A DNA stretch of 64,000 nucleotides, taken from positions 12,295,255-12,359,254 of the forward strand of contig NC_089315.1 in the NCBI RefSeq assembly GCF_036669915.1, in the 5' to 3' direction. Position numbers and translations under genes: made by a program. Positions 20,562 to 33,149 of this stretch are shown piece after piece (positions within the stretch are counted from its first letter, which is position 1; the number at the start of each line of letters is the position of its first letter). Under the pieces are notes generated by a model, which did no database searches, had not been told where the DNA came from, and was given only the letters and a program-made list of their open reading frames with translations. This DNA comes from Pocillopora verrucosa (taxonomy: Eukaryota > Cnidaria > Anthozoa > Scleractinia > Pocilloporidae).

Positions 20562-23509
20562 AACGATTGTCACAATAAAGAAAGATCATTTTGACATATT
20601 TGTCAAGATCGTGGTTCGTGAAAAAAAACATTTCATTCCTACTTGATGAATGGAAAGAAACACAAAGAAAGAGAAACGAATCGAAAGTGGAATGGAAGCC
20701 TATTTGCTTAACAGTCTCGATAACTTAGTTAAAATTTGTGGAACACGAAACTACAAAACACCTGTTTAGGGTGAGCTAAGCTACAAACTAAGTTTACATG
20801 TGAAAAGCGTCCTTACGGCTGCTAAGATTAACAGTCGGTCGGAGGCATCAGGTGAGGAGCGTGAAGAAGATCATATGTATTAAACTCAGTAGCGAAATAT
20901 TTCCCGAGAGGAAATCCACAAATATGCACCTTTTGTTTTTTTAGTAAACTGAATTTACCGCTGACAACTGCGAACAATGTTTTTTAAAGCCTATTTGCTT
21001 AACAATCTCGATAACTTAGTTAAAATTTGTGGAACGCGAAACTACAAAACACCTGTTTAGGGTGAGCTAAGCTACAGACTAAGTTCTTCATCAGGTGAGG
21101 AGCGTGAAGAAGATCATATGTATTAAACTCAGTCGCGAAATATTTCCCGAGAGGAAATCCACAAATATGCACCTTTTGTTCTTTTAGTAAACTGAATTTA
21201 CCGCTGACAACTGCGAACAATGTTTTTTAAATATTATTGATTTTCTAAGTTGTCAAGGAATAGAACACTGTGTTCTCAAACCCTTGAAGATTACGGACAG
21301 AAACGTTCAAAGAGATTACAGTCGAACCCAAGATAGAAAATCGTCGTTTCGTTGAATTAAGCTGTCAGCTGTAAGATTCCTAAAGAGTTGGCCATCCGGC
21401 AATACCGCCGGATTTATGGAGACGCACAACCCTCCATTGAAAGAGATTCCATACCGTCAAAAATTATCGGAATTTTTCAATGTATTTCTTAATAATAACA
21501 AGTAATGTATAATAAAGAACTCTTTGGCTTTCGTCGACAGGACAAAGAACGTTAATCTTTGCTAAATGTAGGATGTGATCATCCCTCCTACTACTGACTT
21601 GAATTTATCTCATCTTATATCACTAAAGTTAACCGGTGATCACTGAGATTACTAAATTCGCAAGTTGATTTTGCTATCCATAAGCTTTCGAACGAAATTT
21701 TCTCAAGGGTACCGTTCCATAATGACCGCTTTTCTGTGTGGCAGTCATTCCGCTACCTTTTTAGCCAATGTGCGAGCAAAGGGGCAATAGTGTTTTGTTT
21801 CTTCGAGGGACTCCCGCTTAGTTTGAGCCTCTCTAGGTGAGTTATCGATCCACAGTAAGTAGTTACGAAGCCAATCAACCTAATACTTGATCTGTGAATG
21901 TTTCTAACCTCTGTGAATTAGTAGACATTTAAAAGAGGTATCGTGAAACCACTGAAAACATGTCATTACATCGGCCCATTAAGATAAGGGTAATATCAGA
22001 GTTGACTGATGAGAATTCCAATTAAATGCACAAGACCAGCTTTAAAGTTGGGAAATTAGGAACTTGCCCTTGGGTTTGGTTTTTCATTCGGTTTTTTAAA
22101 TGCAAATTGACTCTTACCGCCGCCGCCGTAATAAGGCTGAAAAATAAAAACAGCTTCATAGTTGCGATGCTTAAAACTTCTGAAATATATCGTAAGGTTG
22201 TTATTCCTTTTTCCTTTATTTCTACTTTGTAATACTATTATTATTATTCTTTCCTTTGTCCTTCTGATGTTTGTCGTATCTGTATGTGTTTTAATTCAAA
22301 TTTGGTTTTTCGTGGAATCTTACATATAAATGGAGTATATAGGTGGGTTCAAAAGCCAATCGTAAGGCACAGCAAAGGAGAAACCAAAACAATTTCCAAT
22401 AGTTTCGAAATCAAACAATGGAAACTTGACTTGAAGAACAAAGTGATTTCTTGGTGCGAAGCATTAGAAGGTGATTTGTCACTTTTCTGTCATGAACTAA
22501 GCTGAACTTGCCACATTGAAACCTGTGAGTAGTCTTCTTTTTTTCCTTTTTTTTTTTTTTTGCTTTTCTCTTCTAAACTAACACTTGTGCAACATGCTTT
22601 CAAGTGAATAGACCGTTTTGTGGCAATCTCATATTCATTGACGCAATTTTGAATTGATGTCGAAAGTATCACATGAATGCTTTAGATTTACCGTTTCCCA
22701 AACTTCTTATCACTTTTCTGCTAAATTTTTCAACCCTGCTCATGTAAATGAATTCTTTGGTGCGGTCCACGAAGTACGCTTTAAGCAAATTCATAGGCAA
22801 CGTTCGATTTATGATCGTCAAACATGTTCTGAATTTTTTTTTTATAAAAAAAAAGACACGCTGTTGCAAACGGACTCAGAGGCGCCACGAATATCTTAAT
22901 GGAACAGGCGATCCCGGCTGCGTGATATAGATGGAAACTTGATATAGAGAACCTATAGATAGCAGGTTCAATCTTCGCACAAAAGTCCTTGAGGAATTAT
23001 TTGAATCTAAGACTGCTTTTAATAGAATTACAGGCGCCGAGTATGCTCGGTACATTAGTAGGTAAAGCAGAAAGTGCTCCAGTATATGTCATCAGAACAT
23101 TCATGATTTCTGGAGTGTTTTCCATTCAAGTCTACCCAAAAAGAAAACAGAGAAACAAAACAAATTAGTGTTCATTTTCGCGCGAGAAACATCTCTAAGC
23201 AATTCGACTTAGATAGACTGTGCGCCGACATCGCCGGGCGAAAGGCGTCAAGTATGCTGTCATTCATCTATTTCATACATGAAAATCTCCGGCTCCGAAC
23301 TTGGCCTCAGTGCGTACTGGGGAATAGTCTCCTGCCGATTCACAGCGTCACTTACACGTACCCTCAAATGAATAATTAATTAATAAATATGAATATTCCA
23401 TGCATTTCACTACCTTGTTTCCATAAGCCAAATAAAGCGTCATTTGAGCGATCCCAGATTAATTTACTTGCCATAACAATGACATTGAGATGACGGATAA
23501 TCTGAAAAA
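20562..23509. other. unit 1 3' spacer
   Basis: Non-coding 3' flank shared by all units. AATAAA at 21511-21516 is kept in units 1-3 and is a candidate poly(A) signal. It contains T-rich and A-rich runs near 22540 and 22840. The short frames here are broken differently in each unit, so none is called as a gene. It matches unit 3 best (for example the CGCTGTTGCAAACGGACTC stretch). Confidence 0.6.
20696..21230. repeat. local direct duplication in the 3' flank, unit 1 only
   Basis: 20696-20986 is repeated at 20987-21230, from AAGCCTATTTGCTTAACA to GCGAACAATGTTTTTTAA. The second copy lacks about 50 bp in its middle. Units 2-4 have one copy, so this event is recent and private to unit 1. Confidence 0.85.
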
Positions 23510-24599
23510 AAAATTGGCCATTAGTCTCTCCCTCTGCTTCCAATCTTATGAACGCTAAAAATAATATGCTTTCCCAAGCCGTGAGAAAGAGATTTATTAC
23601 AAAGAATTCTTTAGGCTTGATTTTTTAAAGCAATGAGTGAGATCAGATTTCATTTTATCCATCTACCATTCAGATTGCATACCTCACAGTGCCGAGATAA
23701 AACATGTTTAAACTCGCTGATACTTAAACAAGATAACAGCGGGTTACTTAGTGATGAGATTGAAGGGATAAAACTATCAAACCGCAATTATGCTGAAGGA
23801 GTTTCTGCTAAGATGATAATTCCTTGAAGTTAATCCATGTTTGTAAACTCGATAATATGCTGAATACATAATATGTTTATGCTGTTTTCTCACCTTGAAA
23901 AGAAAACGAATCGAAAATGTATTTCAACAACCAAGACTTTTCTCAGTCTTGTCAGGAATCTCGAATGTTTACTGCGTGTAAAAAAAAGAATCTAAGGAAA
24001 AGCATAAGTAAAGTGTGCAATGAGAATTGATTAGCAATCGAATGTTTTAATGAAATCAAGATCATGCAGCTCGCTTAAGGAGTCCTATAGCCAATGAAAA
24101 AACGACAAAAGTAACCAATCAGTTCTCACAAATAAGGCTTTCGTACAAAACGATTAGCCGGTACCATTGCTACAATGTATTATACTACGAGACCCGATTA
24201 GGCTTATAGTAAGTGATGATTGATTCTATGACAAAGTTGGGTCGTTCTACTCCCAACTTTACTTTGTTTAGTGGCGTTGACACAAACTTTTCAACACCTG
24301 TTAGAGGAATCTGTTCTATTGTAAGTGAGAAAGCTAGCCATCATTGGTCTGTTGTTGAATGCCGTCGTGAAAGTCAACTTTATTGAAAAAACATCATCCA
24401 ATAAAAGATCAAAATATACAAGGCATGATAAAAGTTATCACAAACTCATTTATAAAAATCTATTGTGAAAAAATGTCCAGAGCCCATAAGGGTAAAAAAT
24501 ATTTTACACGGTGCTTTACGAAAAAAAAATTACAAATAACACGTGTCTACTATATCTTTCCAATCACATTTGCGATTGTTCCCCTGCTAAAATCAGGGC

Positions 24600-25680
24600 T
24601 CAACTAAAATTTGGTTGTTTTGGAACCTTTTACACATAACACTGCTGATCTTAACAAGTTAAAAGATAGTTTTTATCTCAGCCATTGATTTGCAATGCTA
24701 TAATCAATCTGCTTCTTGTGAGAGTAAAAACCCTGACTTCAAAAAAGACACGTTGCCCCCTTTGCCAAAACATTGCGCGCACTTACATCCAAACGAGCTT
24801 TGTCAGAGGAGTTGGCGCTACTGGTTAACACTTCTCCTGTCACGGTCTGAAGGTGGGGCTTGACTTAAACATCATGACACACATATTTGAGAAGAGGTGC
24901 AAACAAACCTCGCACCTTGTCATGTCTCTTATGGACAAATCCGCCTTTCATACGCGACATTGCATGATCAACCTCGAATCTCTTGCCACAAGGACATGTA
25001 GATGAGAGATGTTCAGATGTTCGGTGTGCAGCGGTAACTAAGGCTGAACACATCGTAAAATCCCATTTTGTTCAGGTCCAACTTCACTGACTTTAACTGA
25101 AATAATTGCAAAATAACTCGAGGCAACCTTCATCATTCCCAGGTCGTTTTCCCTCAGTTTTTCTGGGTTCATCTTCTCACAGAGCTTCTGTGGGATGGTG
25201 TTATTTAGTTCTTCTCTGGTATTGGCAAGCACCAAGATTCTCCTCTACCCATATGCATCTAAGCCAGAGGGCTCACAAGACCCCCTTGTCTTTAGGGCTG
25301 CATTTGCAATGGTAGATTCTGTTTGAAACATAACAGGGTTGACAAACGAAGGACGGTCATCCATTAACAGTGATGGATCGGCTTCCCTTGCGTCATTTAG
25401 ACCTTTGAGGTTTGTTAGCAATTTGGCTTGAGTCGCACTACCCTCACGAAAGAATTCATAACATATACCCAGTTCCCATTGTGTCACATGCCTTAACAAA
25501 CACTGGGAGTGTTCCTTTGCTTCTGACTTGAATGTTGGCTTATGGAGAAGTACAGTAAGGCAGGCATCACTATGAGGACTTTTAATGCAGTATCTTTAAA
25601 CTCCTTTAAATTCCTTCTCCAGAATACGATTTTCTCATATATCTCATCGACCTTATGGTGGACTTCATCTTTAGTATAAT
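24600..25680 (-). mobile_element. retroelement remnant with RT core missing, unit 2
   Basis: Same minus-strand element as in unit 1 but further eroded. A deletion near 24720 removes most of the C-terminal frame (the part before V-F-N-P-F), one near 25398 joins the L-K-G-L-N segment directly to D-A-R-E-A-D-P, and one near 25606 removes the segment coding for F-I-S-E-T-T-K-W. C-P-C-G-K-R-F and G-G-F-V-H-K-R-H remain. The TAG after A-Y-G is shared with units 1 and 3. Confidence 0.68.
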
Positions 25681-27028
25681 ATTCCCATATTTCCTACTGT
25701 GACATTAACAAACACTTGTGCTTAATCTTGCTGAACAGTCTGCACTCGCGCGGTCAACTCTGCTGGTGAAGATCGCTCTCTGCAGCTATTTCTGTAACTT
25801 AAATAAGTGAGCAGAGTTCCAGGCAATGCTGTCCTTTGTCGTAATACCAGTATCAAACATAGCGAAGTTACATAAGCGAATTGATCATTAACTTCAAACT
25901 TTCTTCAATGAAAGAAAAGCAAATTTACTTTGCGCTCTTAAAAAGGTTCCTAATTTCTTAAGTTGAATACATATAGAAAGTCGTCTGTGAGTTTGAGATA
26001 CAATAACGTTTGGTGAAACAGACATCTAGGTCGGTGACATATTACAACTTTAAAGGTAAAACTGTTGCCCTAACAACTCGAATTCAAAATAAGATTCAGG
26101 TGCTCTTCGTTCGACTCAGGCTCACTAAATATGACAAGCTGATATATGAATAATTCTTCCGACCATCATCACAGATCTTTGGTCGCGACACTCGCATTTA
26201 AAACATGGATTTTTACCAGCTGTCGCCGACGGTGCCGATGTTATGGTTCAAAATATCTCGAAAAGAAATTAAAAAACTCTTTTTTTTGGAAAAGATTAGA
26301 ATATCACAACAATTGGGCATTTTTGAGAACTAAACGGCATTTGCGTTGTGCGATCAGTATCTCATTATCTCCAGGCGTTTTATTAAAACCTTCGACTGGC
26401 TCGAAACGCACTTAAGGGACTCTTGTGTTTAAAGATGGCTAAAAATTTGAATAGCATGACAACGGAAGTGTTCTTACAAATTAGACGTATTCATTATGTA
26501 ACTTCTGCCAACTATCACCAGCCATTTTTATGAACGGTTCAACACAGCCACGAAAACAATTAAAAAACTATTTTTGTCACATGAAACTGAAATTGAATAG
26601 CACGCATTCATTATTATGGAGAGAGATATTTGATAAATGCCGTCTCAAAAATAAGTTGTTGTAGAAAATTTTCAGTATTTTTTAAAGACAGCATGTCGTT
26701 GTAAATCTTTTAATGTGACAGAAAATTTTACTGAAAATTTGGAGGCCTCAGAACAGTACCTGTCAGAGCGGGACGAAACGATATTTGTTTTACAAGTTTC
26801 TCCCCCGTAAAAATGCGATTGTAAGTCTCATACTTCACAATCAGTTCTTGAAAAAGACACTTAAAAATCAAACGTTAAGTCGAGGTTCCCAAAATACTTT
26901 CATGAAACGAAGGGAATTATTTATTAATTTTAAACAGTCATGTAGAAATTTTAGATGCTATTCTTATGATAAATTAGCTTCTTTATGGTAAACACCTGTC
27001 ACTTACGAGAAAGAAGACGACAAGAGAA
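25681..27028. other. unit 2 spacer between retroelement and GPCR pseudogene
   Basis: Non-coding. Near-identical to 35701-37048 of unit 3 and clearly less like units 1 and 4, in contrast to the GPCR part of the unit. Confidence 0.6.
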
Positions 27029-27813
27029 ATGAAAGGTAACAGCACAAAAGAACTTCGATCAACAGATAGTGGCACCATTACAGCACCAGACATTGTTTTA
27101 GCTACTTTATACACGTTCGTTGCTGTTTTCGGCGTTGTCGGTAATACTATCGCGGTAACCATAATACGAAGAACCCCTTCCGATGCACACAACAAATTTA
27201 GCCGAGGCTGATATCTTGACTTTCATTCTCTGTCCTTGGGTGTACGACTCTGCTTTACCAACGTCAGCCTAAAAAGGGATTCACGGGGGATTTTATCTGC
27301 AACCTTTTTTGTGTAGGGAAAGGATGTTGTTCCGGTCACCATCTACGTCGCCGTTCTTATTGTCTGTACGATTGCTGTGGAACGGTGTTTGGCTCTTCTC
27401 AAACTCTTTAGTATCAGCTTGGGGATAAATGAAGACTAAGTAAAATATGTTTTTTTTTGTGCTGTGGTTACTCGCTTTGCTTTCTTGAATCCCAGAATTC
27501 AAGCCGATAAGCACGACATCTCGTCTTCCATACACTTATCCGTGAAAACGCTCATGGAGTTTAGATGAGTATTTCCTCCACGAGCCCTCATTATGTTCGC
27601 TAGCGCTGTTATTTTTTCCGCCTTGAAAGTTCTATGATACTTTTTATCTGTTATTCTGAGATCATTCGTAGATTGTGCTTTACGAACGAAATTTGCTCTG
27701 ATTTATCAGACACAGAAACAGAGAGAAAGACAAAGAAACAAGCAGCTCTCCTTCTCATCTTAGTGACAGTCGCCATTTTCATTTGCTCACTACCATTTCA
27801 TTTATTAATTTGA
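27029..27813 (+). pseudogene. dead class A GPCR (subfamily B), unit 2
   Basis: The most complete copy of the second GPCR of the ancestral unit. It begins M-K-G-N-S-T with an intact TM1, then a frameshift at the T-P-S/M-H-T-T position and loss of part of TM2. Recognisable further on: C-P-W-V-Y-D, T-I-A-V-E-R (TM3 end), an I-Q-A-D-K-H-D-I-S-S counterpart of I-Q-A-N-T-Y-D-I-S-S, a Y-F/E-I-I-R-R-L TM5 end, and T-E-R-K-T-K-K-Q-A-A-L-L then S-L-P-F of TM6 before TGA. There is no TM7. The I-Q-A motif and S-L-P-F place it with the receptors at 9977, 56622 and 60533, not with the live array copies. Confidence 0.85.
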
Positions 27814-29314
27814 ATTTTTGACAATTATAAATACACCTGGGTAAATGAGTCAAAATATGTTACCAGATCATTCCCCTCTAAACGATAGATCGTACGCCGG
27901 TTTACAAAAACGAATTTTCAAAGTGTGATACTTGATTAGGACCTTATCTCTTACTCATTAGTTGTTAGTTACGAATAATTTTTGACAGTTAAATATAGAA
28001 ACATTCAATTCAATTTTCACATCATCATCAGTTTGCTCTTGTAACAAGGCAAAGCAAACAATAAGAATGGCTGTTATCCTACTGGTGACAGATGAGTGTG
28101 AATACATCATTTTCGTGTCATCCGATTAACAGGGAAAATGTTACAGTTTGGTACAGTTTGGCGAATTGGTGCCAAGACTCCGTACATTCGGTCTAAACAA
28201 ACAAAAAGCTTTTGCTGTTTCCTCTTCGAAGATCGCATCACGGAAGACAATAAATTATGACCCAATCAGAAGCATATGCCCACGTCGATGTTTTTAAAGG
28301 ATTTATTATTCCCAGTTTCCACAAGGATCAGTGCGCAGATGGCCACGCAATAAAGAAATGAAATAATAAAAGCTTTTAGAAAGGAGACAAATAAATCACT
28401 CTCTGATTACATATAAAGTTTTGAACTAAGCGGGAAGGAAATTATCAATTCACTTTAGACCTGACATTTGACAGGTGAGATCTGAATAACGTGACTCTCT
28501 GAAGAGGGGGGAGTTAAAGTGAATTAAAGTCTACTAGAACATCCCAAAGTTTTTCAAAATACAAAAAATGACTCAAGAATTAGTCGCTAAGTCTTCAGTA
28601 TGAGAAACATGATGAGATAAAAATATATCGAATTTCCTAATTTTCATGATCAGTATAAGCCGATATGCACCATCTGAGCTAAATTAATGCTATTCAACTA
28701 ACATGGCTAGCGACTTACATCTGTGCCGAAAAATAACTCGCTTGTTCAGTAGCCAGTGGCATATTTACTAAAATTCACTCTAAGAAGATTAAGAACTGGT
28801 CAATTATTGAGGTGACTCCTTACAACTTTAATCACAAGTCACCGGGAAAAAAGAGAACGGCGCTAAGATGATTTATGCGCATCTTTTCATAAACATAAGG
28901 GTCTCAATGGGGTCAACTGTTAGCCGTTTTACCCCTAAAAATTTTCCTTTTATAACAATAGAAAGCTATTAACCGTAAGCCGTGGAACTAGCCAAATTTT
29001 TAACCGCTACCCGTCAAAGCCATTACCCTGGCCCATTGACATCCTAATACGTCAAAATTTATTGCACAATTTTCGGCGGGAAATTAAGGACAATGGGATG
29101 TTGAAAATGTAAATCAAATAAATGAAATCCAGACCAATTTGAAAGTGTAATTTCCGTGCCATTCTGTATTTTTAACTCAAAAGTTCGAGGGACTGTCCGA
29201 CTCACTTGTTTTGTTACAACCTCTTGCTTACCACGGTTCGTTTTAAACGCTGCCGCAAGAATTGTTTAAGACTCGATCCGGCTACGATCGGTTTTGCTGC
29301 GAACTAAACGCAAG
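27814..29314. other. unit 2 spacer between dead and live GPCR
   Basis: Present only in the long units (2 and 4). Contains a short MITE-like element at 28904-29039. The end (about 29220-29314) is the putative 5' UTR exon of the live GPCR, with an open frame but no ATG before an in-frame stop. Confidence 0.55.
28904..29039. mobile_element. short MITE-like element, unit 2
   Basis: About 136 bp with TCAATGGG at one end and CCCATTGA at the other, and internal GTTAGCCG / CGTAAGCCG and TTTTACCCCT motifs. Non-coding. The same element is at 46402-46539 in unit 4, where the left end is decayed. Confidence 0.5.
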
Positions 29315-29417
29315 GTATAGTAAAGACATTTCAAACACACGTATGCTGAACGAAATTTTTAATATTTGGTTAAGAGTCACGATTAATAAGAGGAAGCTAA
29401 CGCAAGTTTATTTTCAG
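29315..29417 (+). other. putative 103-bp 5' UTR intron, unit 2
   Basis: CAAG|GTATAG donor and TTTATTTTCAG|G acceptor, with the ATG at the second exon base. Same length as in the other three units. Confidence 0.5.
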
Positions 29418-29418
29418 G

Positions 29419-30456
29419 ATGAACGGAAACAACATTACCGCTTCTCCACTTATCACCACTCATGATGTCGTTTTTGCCACGTTGTACTCTTCCATCGTGT
29501 TCTTCGGCGTCACGGCAAATGGCATAATCATCACCATTGTACGGAAAACACGAACCATGCACACAACAACAAACTATCTGTTGTTGAACTTGGCTATAGC
29601 CGATTTTCTAACGTTGTTATTTTGTCCGGGTTTCTACGACTTTGCACTACACAAGTTTCAATTGGGTTCCGGGACACTGGCTGACATCTTTTGCAAGTTT
29701 ATTGCAGGAAATGCAATCATTTGTGTCTCTTTCGATGCCTCTATGTTAACTCTGTGTGCCATTGCAATGGAGCGCTACCTTGGTATTGTCAAACCTTTCA
29801 ACAAACGTTGGGCTCTGACGAAAAAGAATGTAAACTTTATCATTCTTGTTATTTGGGTCACAGCTGCTTTTTCAAGCTTTCCAGATACGCTATGGACGAA
29901 GCGCAATAACGATGACATATTGTCGCCATGGCGGTATCCCTGCACGCGTCCATGGACAGTTAAGAACCAGACTTGGAACGTCAAAGCTTACATCCTTGGC
30001 CATTCTGTCGCTCTAATTGTGCTCCCTTCAATTTTTCTTTGCTTTTGCTATATTTCAAGTTCCGCAGCACTTAAGTCAAGCGCAGGTGAACCGGATGAAG
30101 ATCCCGCTAGCAAACGGAACATGAAAAGGCTCTTAAAGCTTCTCATCTCGTTAGCTTTGGCATTTTGTTTACCCTGCCTTCCATTTGCTGTCTTCTTTTT
30201 ATATGTCACCGCACTCGCCCCTAGTCATTTAGAGCAAAGTTTTAAACCGTTGTTTCTGGCACATAGAATCGTTCGCTTTTTGATATTTTCTAACTCATTC
30301 ATAAACCCTCTTCTTTACGCTGCTCAAAGCAAAAACTACAGAAAAGTTCTGTTTCAGAAACTTCGCCTCAAAAACAACACACCTAACACAGAAAACAAAG
30401 CCGCAGTCAGAGCCAGAGCGGAGAAACATAGAATATATCATGAAACAGCCGTTTAA
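29419..30456 (+). CDS. class A GPCR, array copy 2
   Basis: Intact 345-residue receptor, two residues longer than copies 1 and 3 because loop 2 reads N-N-D-D-I-L-S-P-W-R, a length shared with copy 4. Landmarks as for its siblings: C92 with C175, E-R-Y at 118-120, TM6 proline at 255 in P-C-L-P (C of the usual L-C-L-P region preceded by P, unique to this copy), N296-P-L-L-Y300, C-terminal E-T-A-V. The first sequon is lost (M-N-G-N-N) but N-I-T is kept. In loop 1 it has T-L-A-D where the others have T-L-G-D. The tail has T-P-N-T-E-N-K instead of T-R-N-T-E-I-E. Ligand unknown. Confidence 0.94.
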   Translation: MNGNNITASPLITTHDVVFATLYSSIVFFGVTANGIIITIVRKTRTMHTTTNYLLLNLAIADFLTLLFCPGFYDFALHKFQLGSGTLADIFCKFIAGNAIICVSFDASMLTLCAIAMERYLGIVKPFNKRWALTKKNVNFIILVIWVTAAFSSFPDTLWTKRNNDDILSPWRYPCTRPWTVKNQTWNVKAYILGHSVALIVLPSIFLCFCYISSSAALKSSAGEPDEDPASKRNMKRLLKLLISLALAFCLPCLPFAVFFLYVTALAPSHLEQSFKPLFLAHRIVRFLIFSNSFINPLLYAAQSKNYRKVLFQKLRLKNNTPNTENKAAVRARAEKHRIYHETAV

Positions 30457-33149
30457 AACGATTGTCACAATAAAGAAAGATCATTTTGACATATTTGTCA
30501 AGATCGTGGTTCGTGAAAAAAACATTTCATTCCTACTTGATGAATGGAAAGAAACACAAAGAAAGAGAAACGAATCGAAAGTGGAATGGAAGCCTATTTG
30601 CTTAACAGTCTCGATAACTTAGTTAAAATTTGTGGAACACGAAACTACAAAACACCTGTTTAGGGTGAGCTAAGCTACAGACTAAGTTTACATGTGAAAA
30701 GCGTCCTTACAACTGCTAAGATTAACAGTCGGTCGGAGGCATCAGTTGAGGAGCGTGAAGAAGATCATATGTATTAAACTCAGTAGCGAAATATTTCCCG
30801 AGAGTAAATCCACAAGTATGCACCTTTTGTTTTTTTAACAAACTGAATATACCACGGACAACTGCGAACAATGTGATTAAATATTATTGATTTTCTAAGT
30901 TGTCAAGAAATAGAACACTGTGTTCTTAAACCCTTGAAGATTACGGATAGAAACGTTCAAAGAGATTACAGTCGAACCCAAGATAGAAAATCGTCTATGC
31001 AATAATGTTTCGTTGAATTTAGCTGTCAGTTGTAAGATTCCTTAAGAGTTGGCCATCCGGCAATACCGCCGGATTTATGGAGACGCATAACCGTCCATTG
31101 GAAGAGATTCAATACCGTCAAAAATTATCTGAATTTTTCAATGTATTTCTTAATAATAACAAATAATGTACAATAAAGAACTCTTTGGCTTTCGTCGACA
31201 GGTCAAAGAATGCTAATCTTTGCTAAGTGTAGCATGTGATCATCCCTCCTACTACTGACTTGAATTTATCTTATATCACTAAAGTTAACCGGTGATCACT
31301 GAGATTACTAAATTCGCAAGTTGATTTTGCTATCCAGAAGCTTTCGAACGAAATTTTCTCAAGGGCACCGTTCCCTAAAGACCGCTTTTCTGTGTGGTAG
31401 TCATTCCGCTACCTTTTTAGCCAATGTGCGAGCAAAGGGGCAATAGTGTTTTGTTTCTTCGAGGGACTCCCGCTTAGTTTGAGCCTCTCTCTAGGTGAGG
31501 TATCGATCCACAGTAAGTAGTTACGAAGCCAATCAACCTAATATTTGATCTGTAAATGTTTCTAACCTCTGTGAATTAGTAGACATGTAGAATAGGTATC
31601 ATGAAACCACTGAAAACATGTCATTACATCGGCCCATTAAGATAAGGGTAATATCAGAGGTGACTGATGAGAATTCAAATTAAATGCACGAGACCAGCTT
31701 TGAACTTGGGAAATTAGGAACTTGCCCTTGGGTTTGGTTTTTCATTTGGTTTTTTAAATGCAAATTGACTCTTACCGCCTTGGGTAATAAGGCTGAAAAA
31801 TAAAAACAGCTTCATAGTTGCGATGCTTAAAAAACTTCTGAAATATATCGTAAGGTTCCTATTCCTTTTTCCCTTTATTTCTACTTTTTAATACTATTAT
31901 CATTATTCTTTTCTTTGTCCTTCTGATGTTTGTCGAATCTGTATGTGTTTTAATTCAAATTTGGTTTTTCGTGGAATCTTACATATAAATGAAGTATATA
32001 GGTGGGTTCAAAAGCCAATCGTAAGGCACAGCAAAGGAGAAACCAAAACAATTTTCAATATTTTCGAAATCAAACAATGGAAACTTGACTGGAAGAACAA
32101 AGTGATTTCTTGGTGCGAAGCATTAGAAGATGATTTGTCACTTTTCTGTCATGAACTAAGCTGAACTTGCCACATTGGAACCTGTGAGTAGTCTTCTTTT
32201 TTTCCTTTTTTTTTCTATTTTTTTTTTTTGGTTGCTTTTCTCTTTTAAACAAACACTTGTGCAGCATGCCTTCAAGTGAATAGACCGTTTTGTCGCAATC
32301 TCATATTCATTGACGCAATTTTGAAATGATGTCGAAAGTATCACATGAATGCTTTAGATTTACCGTTTCCCAAACTTCTTATCACTTTTCTGCTAAACTT
32401 TTTTACCCTGCTCATGTAAATGAATTCTTTGGTGCGGTCCACGAAGTACGCTTTAAGCAAATTCATAGGCAACATTCGATTTATGATCGTCAAACATCTT
32501 CTTAAATTTTTTTTCAATAAAAAAAGAGACACTGTTGCAAAAGGACTCAGAGGCGCCACGAATATCTTTATGGGACAGGTGATCCCGGCTGCCTGATATA
32601 AATAGTAGGTTCAATCTTCGCACAAAAGTCGTTGAAGAATTATTTGAAACTAAGACTGCTTTTAATGGAATTACAGGCGCCGAGTATGCCGGTACATTAT
32701 TACGTAAAGCAGAAAGTGCTCCAACATATGTCATCAGAACATTCATGATTTCTGGAGTGTTGTCCATTCAAGTCTACCCAAAAAGAAAACAGAAAAAAAA
32801 CCAAATTAGTGTTCATTTTCGCGCGAGAAACATCTTTAAGTACTTCGACTTAGACAGACTGTGCGCCGACATCGCCGGGCGAAAGGCGTCAAGTATTCTG
32901 TCATTCATCTATTTCATATATGAAAATCTCCGACTCCGAACTTGGCCTTAGTGCGTAATGGGGAATAGTCTCCTGCCGATTCACAGCGTCACTTACACGT
33001 ACCCTCAAATGAATAATTAATTAATAAATATGAATATTCCGTGCATTTCACTACCTTATTTCCACAAGCCAAATAAAGCGTCATTTGAGCCATCCCAGAT
33101 TAATTTACTTGCCATAACAATGACATTGATATGACGGAAAATTTAAAAA
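30457..33149. other. unit 2 3' spacer
   Basis: Non-coding 3' flank with a candidate AATAAA about 720 bp past the stop. It resembles unit 4 most (for example AGAGACACTGTTGCAAAAGG near 32526). A T-rich run lies near 32195-32230. No gene seen. Confidence 0.6.

Larger units (their letters stand above)
15631..23509 (+). repeat. tandem unit 1 of 4 (short type, about 7.9 kb)
   Basis: Begins AAAAATTGGCCATTAGTCTC, the sequence that also starts the units at 23510, 33150 and 41020. It contains a retroelement remnant, a TM1-only GPCR relic, a 5' UTR intron, an intact GPCR and a 3' spacer. Unit-specific features: a deletion of about 225 bp near 16015 (relative to units 2-4, which keep an A-rich stretch before TTCTCACAAATAAGG), and a local duplication at 20696-21230. 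Confidence 0.9.
23510..33149 (+). repeat. tandem unit 2 of 4 (long type, about 9.6 kb)
   Basis: Full-length unit that keeps the long dead GPCR and the 1.5-kb spacer behind it. It carries private deletions in the retroelement remnant (around 24720, 25398 and 25606). Confidence 0.9.
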
